A stretch of DNA of 64,000 nt from Acholoe squamosa (Eukaryota; Annelida; Polychaeta; Phyllodocida; Polynoidae), in the NCBI GenBank assembly GCA_949317995.1, contig OX439049.1, forward strand, positions 65,833,247 through 65,897,246, written 5' to 3'. This document shows, piece by piece, positions 20,902 through 30,477 of this stretch (within the stretch, counting starts at the first letter, position 1; each line of letters begins with the position of its first letter). The notes under the pieces are model-generated. The model was not told where the DNA came from. It ran no database searches and saw nothing but the letters and a program-made list of their open reading frames with translations. The translations under genes and the position numbers were made by a program.

Positions 20902-21294
20902 TGTAAGGGTTTGTGGCCTTATGGACCTGGGGGGTTCGGGTCTTACGGTTCGGAAAGAAAGAGTAAGACAGTATTCCAAGTGTATGCCAACGGTTAGTTT
21001 TATTACTTAACGCACACTCACGGCTACCGGATGATATCAAAGAGGCAGCTAATATTAAAGAACAATGGTTTACATGGTGTGGAGGCCAGAAGGGCCTCTG
21101 ACGTAGCAGCTGAGCCCTGGGCTTTATATACGGACCCAGGTGTTCGTCGTCAGATGTCCCCACAGACCCGGATCGGTGCTGCCACCTATCTGGAACCTGA
21201 GGAACGTCCGACGACTCGACTCACCCGCCACGTCAGACGGTACCCAACTCCTATGGTTTAATAACGTGTACCTCTACAACTGTATGACATAACA
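20902..21294 (-). repeat. 5' LTR of E2
   Basis: Bounded TG...CA on the minus strand (starts TGTTATGTCAT, ends ccttaca). Contains a TATA box (atataaa, about 21124-21130) and an AATAAA (about 20998-21003). No second copy is present in the window. The outer boundary rests on the TG/CA rule and the position of the primer site. Confidence 0.65.
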
Positions 21295-21516
21295 CCCCTA
21301 CCTTGCACGGTGGAAGTGATGTGCTGGTATATTGCATATATGTCAAGGAAGTTTAAGTTCAGTACTATTACGACCTATCAAAGTGGCCTTGTTCAATTAC
21401 AGAAGCTGTATGGATTACCACTAGTGTCCACTGCAGATTTTATGGTGGCCAGGACCTTGTCAGACGCGAAACGGAAACTGGGTGACACTCCATTACAATC
21501 TTTTCCGTTAGCACCG
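21295..21516 (+). pseudogene. Tyrosine recombinase, N-terminal part (split gene)
   Basis: About 74 codons of the helical core-binding (SAM-like) domain of a tyrosine recombinase: [30 protein letters not shown] and the [16 protein letters not shown] block. The frame is open to gcaccg at 21511-21516, where a LINE begins. The same gcaccg follows the LINE poly(A) at 32838, and the frame resumes there with the rest of the protein. Family looks like the Crypton/DIRS-type recombinases of invertebrates. The start is lost at the E2 LTR. Confidence 0.7.
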
Positions 21517-22033
21517 GGGGATTTGTTTAAAATTTATCTTACTAACAGACACCAAATAACTATAGCAAATGGAATAATGTCTGAAAAAAGCCAAGTAATC
21601 TGTGGTGTTCCTCAGGGATCCATATTGGGCCCTTTATTATTTTTGATATATGTGAATGATGTAATTAACTGTGTAAAACAATGTAAAATCAGCACACCAT
21701 TCGTATGTTTCAGCTAAAATTGAACTTCAACATGACCTTGAAATGTATGAAACATGGTGTATTCAAAACAAATTATCTATCAATGTAGCAAAAACCAAGG
21801 TAATGATCTTCTCCTCAAGTAGTAAAAAACTTAATACATTAACAGCGGATATACATCTAGGTGAACAATTACTACAAGTAGTATCTAGCTACAAATATCA
21901 TTCTAGATCCATTATTGTACTATAACCTACATTTAGCTAATCAAGTAAAAATAATTGCATATAAAACTTACAAGCTATGTCAATTGAGAAGATATCTTGA
22001 TGTAAAACTAGCTCTAAGAATATACAAGTCTAC
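21517..22033 (+). pseudogene. LINE RT fragment 1
   Basis: Starts within RT ([11 protein letters not shown]) and keeps the [13 protein letters not shown] block. The catalytic F/YADD block is lost in a frame break near 21710. It continues with the thumb (WCIQNKLSINVAKTK). E3 interrupts the frame at ctac, 22030-22033. Confidence 0.75.
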
Positions 22034-22397
22034 TGTAATGGTTCGTATTGACTTATATGTTGGGTGGCTCTTTGGCTCGCTTACCACTAGATGTACCAAC
22101 ACAACACGAGTAGTTCGGGTTGGGCAAAGCCCCAGAAACCCCTACCTCTCGGGTAGGACTTTATTCAATCTCTCTGATGACAAAGTATTAGCGTCTGGAC
22201 TGGACCATGTCCAGTCCCCTTCTGCCGCTCGTCCGGCTCCTTAGTAGGAGCTGGACGCGAGGCATGGTGCTGCCCCCTCTTGTACCAACGAGGTATCGCA
22301 AAGCGACACCTAGCTAGCATAGAAGGAACAAGCACCACACGAACACGTCTCTCGGATGAACGGCACTAATATATATACAATGATGCCGGCCCCTACA
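22034..22397 (-). repeat. 3' LTR of E3
   Basis: 364 bp, TG...CA. Minus-strand polyadenylation signal AATAAA at 22160-22165. Same sequence as 26669-27032 by eye, and about 90% like the E4 LTRs. Confidence 0.95.
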
Positions 22398-22412
22398 CCA
22401 CCCCCACTAGAC
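22398..22412 (-). promoter_or_regulatory. Polypurine tract of E3
   Basis: On the minus strand TCTAGTGGGGGTGG directly precedes the 3' LTR; nearly the same as in E1 and E4. Confidence 0.75.
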
Positions 22413-23153
22413 TTTACCTAGGGTTGTGTGTAATTAACAAGTAACTATTGTTGACTTTATATAGTGGTGTTATAAATAAATAGGTAAGTCTATATATACA
22501 CAGTTCGTATTAAATATAGAACATTTAAGGGGCATTATAAGTTATATGTACACAATAAGGCATCATCGTATATAACCCGAAGTGTTTATAAATAATAACA
22601 AAAATAGGAAGTGGCCCCTTATGGACCATCGACCTATGGTGATAATATTACACGTGTGTTATTATTAAACATGAGACGCGACGAAGAATATTCGATGTGT
22701 AGTAAGGTGATATTGAAAAATTTTTACAATGTTTTTACCGACCCGAGGTGGGGTAAATAACCCGAAAAAATTTTGACTTTTACTTACAAGAATATAATAT
22801 ACGATATATAAAAAAAAATTTATACAAAATATGAAATATAGGTGTCCTACCAGGGTAGCAGGATCACCCTTACAATATACCGGACTTCCGGCGAACCTGG
22901 AACGACTGGTTTCTGCAGCTCCATCCGGCGACATATGTGTGGTGGCAAACCACGTTGCTGTTATGATGTGCCCTGATGAAGATGGGAAGATGGAGACCCG
23001 GTTAGATGTTGTAGTCCATTGGGTGTTCGGGTTAGCGTCCATCCTCGCTGCAGGTTACGATCCAGGTATCAGGAGTCCAGCGTAAGGAACAGTGCCTCTG
23101 GCATATTAAATGCATTTACCCTCGGGTACCAGGAGACACCAACAGATGGACAC
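22413..23153 (-). other. 3' untranslated region of E3
   Basis: About 740 bp between the ORF and the purine tract, AT-rich, homologous to 42407-43167 in E4 with small indels. No gene. Its conservation between E3 and E4 suggests shared packaging or 3'-end signals, which cannot be located by eye. Confidence 0.55.
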
Positions 23154-26100
23154 TCAAAGATCTTCAAGATCTGTGTCCATCTTCTCAGCCGGCTCAACTG
23201 ATGCAGATGGAGCCGAGCTGCTACAGCTGCTCGTAGAGAGCGCCGCTGAAGCCTCGCTGGGAGTCTCGCTCCCCAAGCTCAAGGCCCTCATCACTGCGGA
23301 CGGGCTGTCCATTGCCTCGGATGCTGGTGCAGCAACCGTGGCAGTTGGGACAGCCCGGTTCCAAGTGGGGGGTGGGAGCAAGAGAGCTGCCGGAATCGGC
23401 GGAGCAGCCGGGACCGGTGGAGTGGCCAGGACCGGTGGAGTAGCCGGGGCTGGCGGGGCATCCGGGGGTATCTCTGGAACGAAGATGAGAGACGACGGTA
23501 AGCCGTCCCACTCCTCCAGATGTTTCCCGAATGCCAAGAAAAACTTGAGGTCCGCCTCCTTAAACCGATGGATATATCTGGAGTTTTCAGCTTCGTGAAA
23601 CTCTTTAAGCTTTTCGGCTTCCTTCTGTTTTCGCCGGCAGGACTCGAGGGCCTCCTCGACCTTCTTCCTTTCCAGCTCCCTGATTTTATCTTCCTCCCGC
23701 CTCTGGATCTCGTAGACCAGATTGACGGTGGCTTCAGTCATCACACGCCAGTAGTCAACAGACTTCTGGCGGTGCAATGCCTGCCATTCTTCCATCAGCT
23801 CATTCTGGATCTGAACCGTTCGGACATCGCGGTGGTCGACGAACGTGTTCGGATCCTGAAGACCTGACAGGGTACCGGAGATTAGTTCCATTAGGGGTAC
23901 CCGAGGACCTGTTGGTGGAACTATCACTGGTGGTGGCGCTGGGGCCTCCACTGAGACAGGCGGGGTGCCTGTTGGAGGAGCAGACGGGCCCTCTACCGTG
24001 ATGCCTCCTCGGCCTCGGCCACCACCCGGAGAGCCTCGGGTGGACTCCAGCCCACCGCGGCCCCTACCACGAGCTTTGGCCCGGCCCAAGGGGGTAAGGA
24101 CCTGCGACTCGGGTCCAGCCGGTCCCATTGAAGGGAACTTCGCCGCGTACTCACTGTACGTGGGGCGTTTGCCGGAGGATCCCTCTCCAGCCCACCAAGT
24201 AGAATACCCGGATGGGGGAGCGAGCAGTTCGCCCCCATCATCCTGGCCGCCAGAGGCTTCGCCCGGGCGTTGTTCCGCGGGTGCAGGTGTGGAGGTGGCT
24301 GGAGTCGCCGATGCGGTCGCCTGGCTACCCGACCTGCGGGCCTGGTTGCCAGGCATCTCCAGAGCCGAGACCTGTTGTCCCGACTCGCGACGATCAGCTG
24401 GATTGGCTGGTCTGGGCTGGTCCTTGCCACCCGAAGGGCTCACGGACCGGTCTGCTCGGGTCCTCTTGGAAGCAGTAGTCGTGACTGTGCCTCCGTTTGG
24501 ACCTTTAGAGCGGGCTTTGGCCTTCTCTCGCTTGTCGTCTCCTCGCCACTTTTTCACCTTCAGGTGCACCTCGGTGGGCATCCCGAATTTTGTGGACGAG
24601 GAGTTCGTCTGGAAGTAAGTCAGCAAGTTGCCGCTCTTCCACGAGCAGAATCCGGTCTCGAATGCCTGCTCTTTCACTTCCTTGATGCTCAGCGCGGACC
24701 AATTTGCAAGGAGCTCGCTGAAGCACTTGATGGCTCGTTTCCTGGTCTTCTCCAGGCCGATGCCATGGGCCTTCTGCAAATGCAGAGCCATGTCTCGGCG
24801 CCGGTGAGTGCTGAACGAGCCATCACAATGTTTACTCGGGCGGTCCCCGAGCACACACATCATCACAGGCTTGTGATGCATATGAAATTCAACGATGTGT
24901 CGAGCGAAGCGGGGCTTCGTCTCGAACATCTTCTCACCCGTGAGAGACAGCTGGCAAGACTCAAACGGGCACCTTCGGCGGTTGCCGGTTGGTCCCCATT
25001 GGGTCATTGCCCACTGGACTTTCGTCCGGGCCTCGTAGCTGTAGGTCGAGCCTAATTTGGACTTGAGCTGGTCAATCCAAATCAGGTAGAACTTGCCTAC
25101 TGGTGTATCTGAGGGGCCGGACTTCATCCACTCCTCGTCATCGCTGTCACCGTCCTTATTGACGGCGTTCGGACACATATAATGGACTGTGTCGTAAGCA
25201 CAGTCCGCGAAGCAGCGGGGAGTCCGTTCCTTGAACCCCTCGGCTGCATTCTTCCACATCCACTTCTGATTGTCGTCCTTGGGAACATCCGTGGTCATTT
25301 CTTCCCACGTTGTCACGGACTCCAAATCAGATTTGGCAGACTCGGGCAGCTCTGGATCGCTTTCGCTTTCCTCGCTGTCCGTGTATATGTCAGCTCCCCT
25401 ACGGCCGGCTCGGCTGGAGGTGGTAGTACCAGTCGGAGCCTTGGTAGGGGACTTCGTCTTTGCACCCGACGTGCTGGCTGCAGAAGATGCAGTAACCGAG
25501 GTGGCTACCGTGGTGGTTGTAGTGGTGGGAGCGGGCGTCTTCGGTTTGCCCTTACCCCTCGGCTTGGTGGGGGGCGTGGGCTCTACCGGAGACGCTTTCG
25601 CTCCATTCTTCTTCTTCCGGCGCACAACCTTAGTCGGTTGGGCCGGAACTTCGGGACTGGAATCCGACTCGCGTCGGCTCCTGTCCCCTGTCCGAGGGCT
25701 CCTCCTTCCGCTGACTGGGGAGTCAGAGTCGCAAGAGATCTCTGTTTTTCGTTGGGCCTGCTGCTTGCGATGGGCCCGGCGAGCTGCGGTGAGCTCCTTC
25801 TGCTGCTTGGCAAGCTCGATTCGCTTTGCCTCTACAGCAGCCTGCTGGCGTGAGATGTCCTCTTCAGAGATCTCGCCAGGTGCCTCTGGGATGTCGGCAG
25901 CTGGGTCGGTCTCGGTCGTGGACCTCTCGACGGCGATGCGGACATCTTCAGCCTCCAGGTCGCTCTCAGTGAGAGGACCCTTGGGTGCAGATTTACGGGT
26001 CAATCGCTTGACCCGGTCGGTTTCCACCGACGACAAGGTTACCGTGGAGTCTGTATCCATGTCGGATTCGGACTCCCTTAACTCCGTGGCCTTCTGGATG

Positions 26101-26660
26101 ATGCCCGCAGAGATCAAGACGGCTCGAGCTAAATTCTCGTTAGTCGCCATATTCTCCGCCAACTTTAGGTAGTTGCGGAGCCAAGAAACTGGCATGTTGT
26201 CAGCCAGCTCGTCACTACACGAGTCCATTACCATAGTTTTGAGTTCATCTGGTATGGGCTCGGGCACGCCCTGCTCCACCGCCATGGGCCCGCATCCGAA
26301 CATGGAGGCGTGCATAGGGATGTACGTACCCCAGGAGGTATACACGATACCTTCCTGGCGATCGACGTGTGCTAGACGTCTGATCGGCGTCCTGAATCCC
26401 GGAGGATACATTGGAATGTCCAGGACATCCACTTTGCTACCCGAAGCGTCTGTTGTTGACGGGCGCTCCGGGCGTGGCGGGGGTGGAGGTGGCATCCTCT
26501 CCCGGTCGGTTACCTCGGCCATAGCCGTGAGCGTCCGGGCGGCCTCCTCTGTCGAAGAATCCATAGATTCCTCGACCCGAGACGGGACCTTCGGGTCCTC
26601 GTCTTGTTCCAACGGAATGTTGGCTGTTTGACGCGCAGCGTCAATCGTTCCCTGTGCCAT
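23154..26660 (-). CDS. Third ORF of E3: large zinc-finger/RGG accessory protein
   Basis: 1,168 codons, unbroken, starting ATG in strong context (gccATGG) eight bases after the LTR. By residue: 75-190 conserved globular region; about 265-305 charged helix (RQQAAVEAKRIELAKQQKEL); 340-375 basic (VVRRKKKNGAKA); 425-450 acidic Ser-rich; 503-511 DGDSDDEEW. Finger 1 is C564-X4-C569-X18-H588-X4-H593; finger 2 is C602-X9-C612-X14-H627-X4-H632. Residues 860-887 hold RGRGRGG-type repeats, 950-1045 a coiled coil, 1065-1100 Pro/Ala repeats, and the tail is acidic. No signal peptide, transmembrane span, protease, RT or integrase motif. The composition suggests a nuclear, nucleic-acid-binding protein; function unknown. 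About 85-90% like the E4 protein by eye. Confidence 0.85.
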   Translation of the reverse strand: MAQGTIDAARQTANIPLEQDEDPKVPSRVEESMDSSTEEAARTLTAMAEVTDRERMPPPPPPRPERPSTTDASGSKVDVLDIPMYPPGFRTPIRRLAHVDRQEGIVYTSWGTYIPMHASMFGCGPMAVEQGVPEPIPDELKTMVMDSCSDELADNMPVSWLRNYLKLAENMATNENLARAVLISAGIIQKATELRESESDMDTDSTVTLSSVETDRVKRLTRKSAPKGPLTESDLEAEDVRIAVERSTTETDPAADIPEAPGEISEEDISRQQAAVEAKRIELAKQQKELTAARRAHRKQQAQRKTEISCDSDSPVSGRRSPRTGDRSRRESDSSPEVPAQPTKVVRRKKKNGAKASPVEPTPPTKPRGKGKPKTPAPTTTTTTVATSVTASSAASTSGAKTKSPTKAPTGTTTSSRAGRRGADIYTDSEESESDPELPESAKSDLESVTTWEEMTTDVPKDDNQKWMWKNAAEGFKERTPRCFADCAYDTVHYMCPNAVNKDGDSDDEEWMKSGPSDTPVGKFYLIWIDQLKSKLGSTYSYEARTKVQWAMTQWGPTGNRRRCPFESCQLSLTGEKMFETKPRFARHIVEFHMHHKPVMMCVLGDRPSKHCDGSFSTHRRRDMALHLQKAHGIGLEKTRKRAIKCFSELLANWSALSIKEVKEQAFETGFCSWKSGNLLTYFQTNSSSTKFGMPTEVHLKVKKWRGDDKREKAKARSKGPNGGTVTTTASKRTRADRSVSPSGGKDQPRPANPADRRESGQQVSALEMPGNQARRSGSQATASATPATSTPAPAEQRPGEASGGQDDGGELLAPPSGYSTWWAGEGSSGKRPTYSEYAAKFPSMGPAGPESQVLTPLGRAKARGRGRGGLESTRGSPGGGRGRGGITVEGPSAPPTGTPPVSVEAPAPPPVIVPPTGPRVPLMELISGTLSGLQDPNTFVDHRDVRTVQIQNELMEEWQALHRQKSVDYWRVMTEATVNLVYEIQRREEDKIRELERKKVEEALESCRRKQKEAEKLKEFHEAENSRYIHRFKEADLKFFLAFGKHLEEWDGLPSSLIFVPEIPPDAPPAPATPPVLATPPVPAAPPIPAALLLPPPTWNRAVPTATVAAPASEAMDSPSAVMRALSLGSETPSEASAALSTSSCSSSAPSASVEPAEKMDTDLEDL

Positions 26661-26667
26661 GGCACCA
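26656..26667 (-). other. Altered primer-binding site of E3, overlapping the start codon
   Basis: On the minus strand TGGTGCCATGGC, one base after the LTR. It differs from the tRNA-His site of E2/E4 (TGGTGCCGTGAC) at two of twelve positions. One change turns GTG into the ATG that starts the ORF; the other would be a G-U pair with the tRNA. Confidence 0.55.
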
Positions 26668-26668
26668 G

Positions 26669-27032
26669 TGTAATGGTTCGTATTGACTTATATGTTGGGT
26701 GGCTCTTTGGCTCGCTTACCACTAGATGTACCAACACAACACGAGTAGTTCGGGTTGGGCAAAGCCCCAGAAACCCCTACCTCTCGGGTAGGACTTTATT
26801 CAATCTCTCTGATGACAAAGTATTAGCGTCTGGACTGGACCATGTCCAGTCCCCTTCTGCCGCTCGTCCGGCTCCTTAGTAGGAGCTGGACGCGAGGCAT
26901 GGTGCTGCCCCCTCTTGTACCAACGAGGTATCGCAAAGCGACACCTAGCTAGCATAGAAGGAACAAGCACCACACGAACACGTCTCTCGGATGAACGGCA
27001 CTAATATATATACAATGATGCCGGCCCCTACA
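26669..27032 (-). repeat. 5' LTR of E3
   Basis: 364 bp. On the minus strand it starts TGTAGGGGCCGG, has a TATA-like tatatatatta within the first 30 bp and AATAAA at 26795-26800. A 26-codon upstream ORF (ATG at 26898-26900, stop at 26823-26825) lies in the leader and is also present in the E4 LTRs. Confidence 0.95.
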
Positions 27033-27231
27033 CTACTATCCTCCCATATATGGAATATGCTGACATTTGCTTTGCTACCACCTTTGATAAATACCTGGAC
27101 CCACTCCAATATGCACAGAATCGATGTATAAAAATATGTCTTGGTGTGCCTCATCTTACAAATACTAATTATATCCACAATGTAACAAAAATTAACAAAA
27201 TTGGTGATAGAAGACTTATTCATATATTACA
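27033..27231 (+). pseudogene. LINE RT fragment 2
   Basis: Continuation of fragment 1 on the other side of E3; the frame carries LQYAQNRCIKICLG, typical of the region after RT in CR1/Jockey-type LINEs. It ends where the poly(T) of the minus-strand LINE begins. Confidence 0.75.
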
Positions 27232-27591
27232 TTTTTTTTTTTTTTGGACTAGCTCATTGCGTTAATGAACTGTCAGGTTCATTTATGTAACGCTATAGAG
27301 CCGACCATTTTTATTTATATTTCAAACAGATACCAAACAGTTGAAGTAAATATAGACTCCACATAATCAAACATATGTCATTATGTACAATAACAGTAAG
27401 GAAGCAGGCAAGTGTATCAAATCAATTACATAGTATTTGTTGAGATATATATCGATATGGCACAAGAAACACAAAATACAATCAAATGATCATCAATGAT
27501 ATAATATTATATGATGATGAAAATATGCTGATCACATAAATAATATTTGGAGCGGCGCGGTGACTACACCGTCTCCATCAACCTTTGTTCC

Positions 27592-30477
27592 TTAGTTATA
27601 TCCAACCTTTAGCCTTGATCTGAGATTTTTTAACTTTTTAACCTCATTCTTAAATTTAACTTTTGTGGTAGCCCTCTGAACCTCCTCAGATAGTAGGTCC
27701 CAGAGGACTACACCCCTGTACCATGGCGATCTTTTGTAATGGCGAGATATACTTCTTGGCAATTTAAAACATATCTTATTTTGCGATCTTGTATTATATG
27801 CATGACCATGATTTATCTGATCTTTGGATTTCTTATACATCAAACTTAAAAGTAACATATCAAATCTTTGTTCTAATTTTTCCACTTTACAGATGACATG
27901 TAACTCATCAACACTATATTTAACAATATTACATCTAAGGCAAATTCTCAAAGCTCTATTCTGTAAACGTTGTAATGCCTTTAAACCTTCCTCATTACAA
28001 CTAGTACTTATAAAAGAGCAATATTCAATAATCGGCCGGATGGTACAACAATATATTTTTATGCTTTCTTCTTGTGTGAGATATTTCCTTAATTTAGCAA
28101 ATCTAAATAATTTATTACAAATGTTTCTTTTAATAAGCTTAATTTGTTTGTCAAAACTTAACTTACTGTCTACTGTAACTCCTAGGTAGGGGAAAAAACT
28201 TACAGTTTCTACTCTGGTACCATTTATTACAATATCTGTATCTGGACAATTTTTCAATTTGTGAGCACTACAAAACCACATAAATTTTGTTTTCTTTGGA
28301 TTAACAGTCAACCTGTTGTGAGATACCCATGTCTTAAAGCGTTCATGATCCTCATTTAACACTCTCATTACATCTTGGGGTGTTTTCGCTGCATAATATA
28401 AAACAATGTCATCTGCATACATTTTAATTTTGCACTCGTTCAACTCTTTAATCACATCATCTATGTATAAAACAAACAACAGGGGGCCTAAAACAGACCC
28501 TTGTGGGACACCATATTTGATTTCAGATTCTTGAGAGACATTATTGCCATAACTAGTACTTTGTTTGCGGTTTTTTAGATAACTATTAAACCAGAGAAAG
28601 TTATTTTTGCTGAAACCCAATTTGCTAATTTTTTCCAGAAGTCTAACATGAATTACACTGTCAAACGCTTTAGTAAAGTCAATAAATAGGGCCCCTGTTA
28701 TTAAACCATCATTACGATACTCATATAGATCATTAACAAAGTCAAAGGTGGCATCACCTGTACCACTACCTTTCTTGTAACCATATTGCTCATCTGAAAA
28801 ATTATCGTGATCTTTCATGGCACAACTTAAATGATAATACATTATTTTTTCAATAATCTTTGAGGGCATTGGCAATAGCGAAATAGGCCTCCAATTCTTA
28901 ACTTGTGATAAATCTCCGTCTTTGGGTAATGGCTTGACCAATGCAGAAGCCCATTTGACAGGAAAACCACCACTATCAAAACTTCTCTGAACAAGAAAAG
29001 TAAATTGATCTAGCAGGCATATTATTGCACATTGTAGTATATCACCTCTGATCCCCTCTATTCCAGATGATTTATTTTTATCAATCTCTTTTACTGTATA
29101 ATAGATATCCCAGGAATTAATCTTTATATTCGATTCAGAGAAAATTCCACCCTGAATGATTTCCTCTATACTCACATTATTATCCATATCACACTGTACT
29201 TTACCAACAGAGGCCACATGTAAGTCTTTTCCAATATTGCAAAAGTATTGATTAATATATTCACAAGCAGTTTCAGATGGGACCTTAACACCATCTTCAT
29301 GGTGCTTCATATCTGGATATATCTCAGACCCATTACCCTTAAACATGTTATTAATATATTTCCAAAAACTCTTAGGATTTCCTCTACATTCATGTAATTC
29401 TTGCATAATACCACCAATTTGATTAGCTTTTATTTTTTTCCTAATTTTTCTCCTGCAATCTTTAATAGCTTGCTTCTCTTCATCACTTTTATTCACCTTA
29501 TACAACCTTAACCACCCTTCCCTCTCAAAAACAAGATCCATTACTTCATCATCTATCCAACTTTTTCTTGTTTTTTTATATAATCTCTCAACAAAGGGAT
29601 GATATTTATCCAGATACTGATTAATAGGTGTTAGGAACATGTCCCACAGCACATCACTACTCAAATTTTTATCATAATACAATGTCCAATCACAAGATTG
29701 CAGGAAATCTTTGAAATTACTTTCCTTAAAATTCCTATAATCACGGCCCGAATAAGTTGTTTTAGTATACTTGTAATTCTCACGGCCCTTACAGCCAAAT
29801 ACAGGAATGTGATCAGAAATGAATGCTTTTACCGTACCTGCATCAGTAATGTTAACACAATTTGATAATACATTGTCAATACAAGTACCACTAAAGGGAC
29901 GAGTAACCTCATGTACCAGAATTTTCCATCCTAAATCTTTACATAATGACCTAAAACTCTCACAGCTTGCATCAGTATCATCAAACATATTTAGATTAAT
30001 ATCACCTAATACCCAAGTCTCATGTCTCCCTTGATTATCATTATATTCAAATCTAGCCACCTTCTTTAGAAAAGTAAGAAAATTTGGTACATTGGTATTT
30101 GGTATTCTATAAATAGATACTATGAGCTGTTCTTTCTCACCCGGTAGACATAGCATAATAGCAATACTTTCAAAATCAATCGATTGAATAGTCAAATCAT
30201 TTACAATGCTAATATATCGACATAAACCAGATCTACAACTAAGGCCTACTCCACCACAATTCTTACCTATTCGATCATTTCTATACAAAATACGATCAGG
30301 TATATTTATAATTCCCTCTGGTGAAGCAGGCTTAAGCCAGGTTTCACATAAACAAATTATATCACTACGTTTCAATAACTTGTATATCTCTTCATGTTTG
30401 TCTTCAAAACTACGACAATTAATTGAAGAAATCACCAGCCCCTTACTGTTGTTAAATTCCTCAATACAAAGTACCAT
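27592..30477 (-). CDS. APE-type endonuclease/reverse transcriptase of the minus-strand LINE
   Basis: 961 codons without a stop, starting with ATG. Residues 1-245 are an apurinic-type endonuclease: INCRSF near 20, CETWL near 45, VLGDINLN near 155 and SDHIPVF near 220. The RT follows: PLPKDGD, NWRPISLLPMPSKIIEKI, ALFIDFTKAFDSVIH, YGVPQGSVLGPLLFVLYIDD, MYADDIVLYY with both catalytic aspartates, VNPKKTKFM and YLGVTVDSKLSF. The C-terminus has the AYNTRSQNK...SPWYRGVVLWDLL region typical of CR1/Rex/Jockey-like LINEs. It nicks target DNA and copies its RNA there. All catalytic motifs look present, so this copy may be recent. The clade needs a phylogeny. Confidence 0.92.
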   Translation of the reverse strand: MVLCIEEFNNSKGLVISSINCRSFEDKHEEIYKLLKRSDIICLCETWLKPASPEGIINIPDRILYRNDRIGKNCGGVGLSCRSGLCRYISIVNDLTIQSIDFESIAIMLCLPGEKEQLIVSIYRIPNTNVPNFLTFLKKVARFEYNDNQGRHETWVLGDINLNMFDDTDASCESFRSLCKDLGWKILVHEVTRPFSGTCIDNVLSNCVNITDAGTVKAFISDHIPVFGCKGRENYKYTKTTYSGRDYRNFKESNFKDFLQSCDWTLYYDKNLSSDVLWDMFLTPINQYLDKYHPFVERLYKKTRKSWIDDEVMDLVFEREGWLRLYKVNKSDEEKQAIKDCRRKIRKKIKANQIGGIMQELHECRGNPKSFWKYINNMFKGNGSEIYPDMKHHEDGVKVPSETACEYINQYFCNIGKDLHVASVGKVQCDMDNNVSIEEIIQGGIFSESNIKINSWDIYYTVKEIDKNKSSGIEGIRGDILQCAIICLLDQFTFLVQRSFDSGGFPVKWASALVKPLPKDGDLSQVKNWRPISLLPMPSKIIEKIMYYHLSCAMKDHDNFSDEQYGYKKGSGTGDATFDFVNDLYEYRNDGLITGALFIDFTKAFDSVIHVRLLEKISKLGFSKNNFLWFNSYLKNRKQSTSYGNNVSQESEIKYGVPQGSVLGPLLFVLYIDDVIKELNECKIKMYADDIVLYYAAKTPQDVMRVLNEDHERFKTWVSHNRLTVNPKKTKFMWFCSAHKLKNCPDTDIVINGTRVETVSFFPYLGVTVDSKLSFDKQIKLIKRNICNKLFRFAKLRKYLTQEESIKIYCCTIRPIIEYCSFISTSCNEEGLKALQRLQNRALRICLRCNIVKYSVDELHVICKVEKLEQRFDMLLLSLMYKKSKDQINHGHAYNTRSQNKICFKLPRSISRHYKRSPWYRGVVLWDLLSEEVQRATTKVKFKNEVKKLKNLRSRLKVGYN

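Larger units (their letters stand above)
13439..21294 (-). mobile_element. Ty3/Gypsy-type LTR retrotransposon E2, truncated at its 3' end
   Basis: Read on the minus strand: 5' LTR (20902-21294), tRNA-His-type primer site, gag, protease, RT, RNase H, integrase, then a promoter-like stretch. The third ORF and 3' LTR found in E1 and E4 are absent, so the element was cut or rearranged after about 13.4 kb. Pol has at least three frameshifts (near 17790, 15380 and 14632). The left boundary given is approximate. It lies next to, and probably inserted into, the tyrosine recombinase gene that resumes at 21295. Confidence 0.82.
22034..27032 (-). mobile_element. E3: LTR retrotransposon carrying only the zinc-finger ORF
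   Basis: A 4,999-bp element with two 364-bp LTRs that appear identical by eye, and a 4-bp target duplication ctac (22030-22033 and 27033-27036). The only gene is the 1,168-codon third ORF. There is no gag, protease, RT, RNase H or integrase. The insertion interrupts a LINE RT frame, which becomes continuous again across one copy of the duplication. This shows a discrete, recent, RT-mediated insertion. It must use proteins of an autonomous relative such as E4, whose LTR and third ORF are clearly homologous. Confidence 0.93.

Noticed and set aside
22035..22244. Repeated + strand frames of 69-109 codons in the E3/E4 LTRs
   Set aside because: They lie antisense inside each LTR and recur only because the LTR recurs.
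25270..26172. Long + strand frames antisense to the third ORFs (also 44767-46170)
   Set aside because: They are shadows caused by the GC-rich, biased codon use of the minus-strand ORFs and are Ser/Leu/Gly-rich without motifs.
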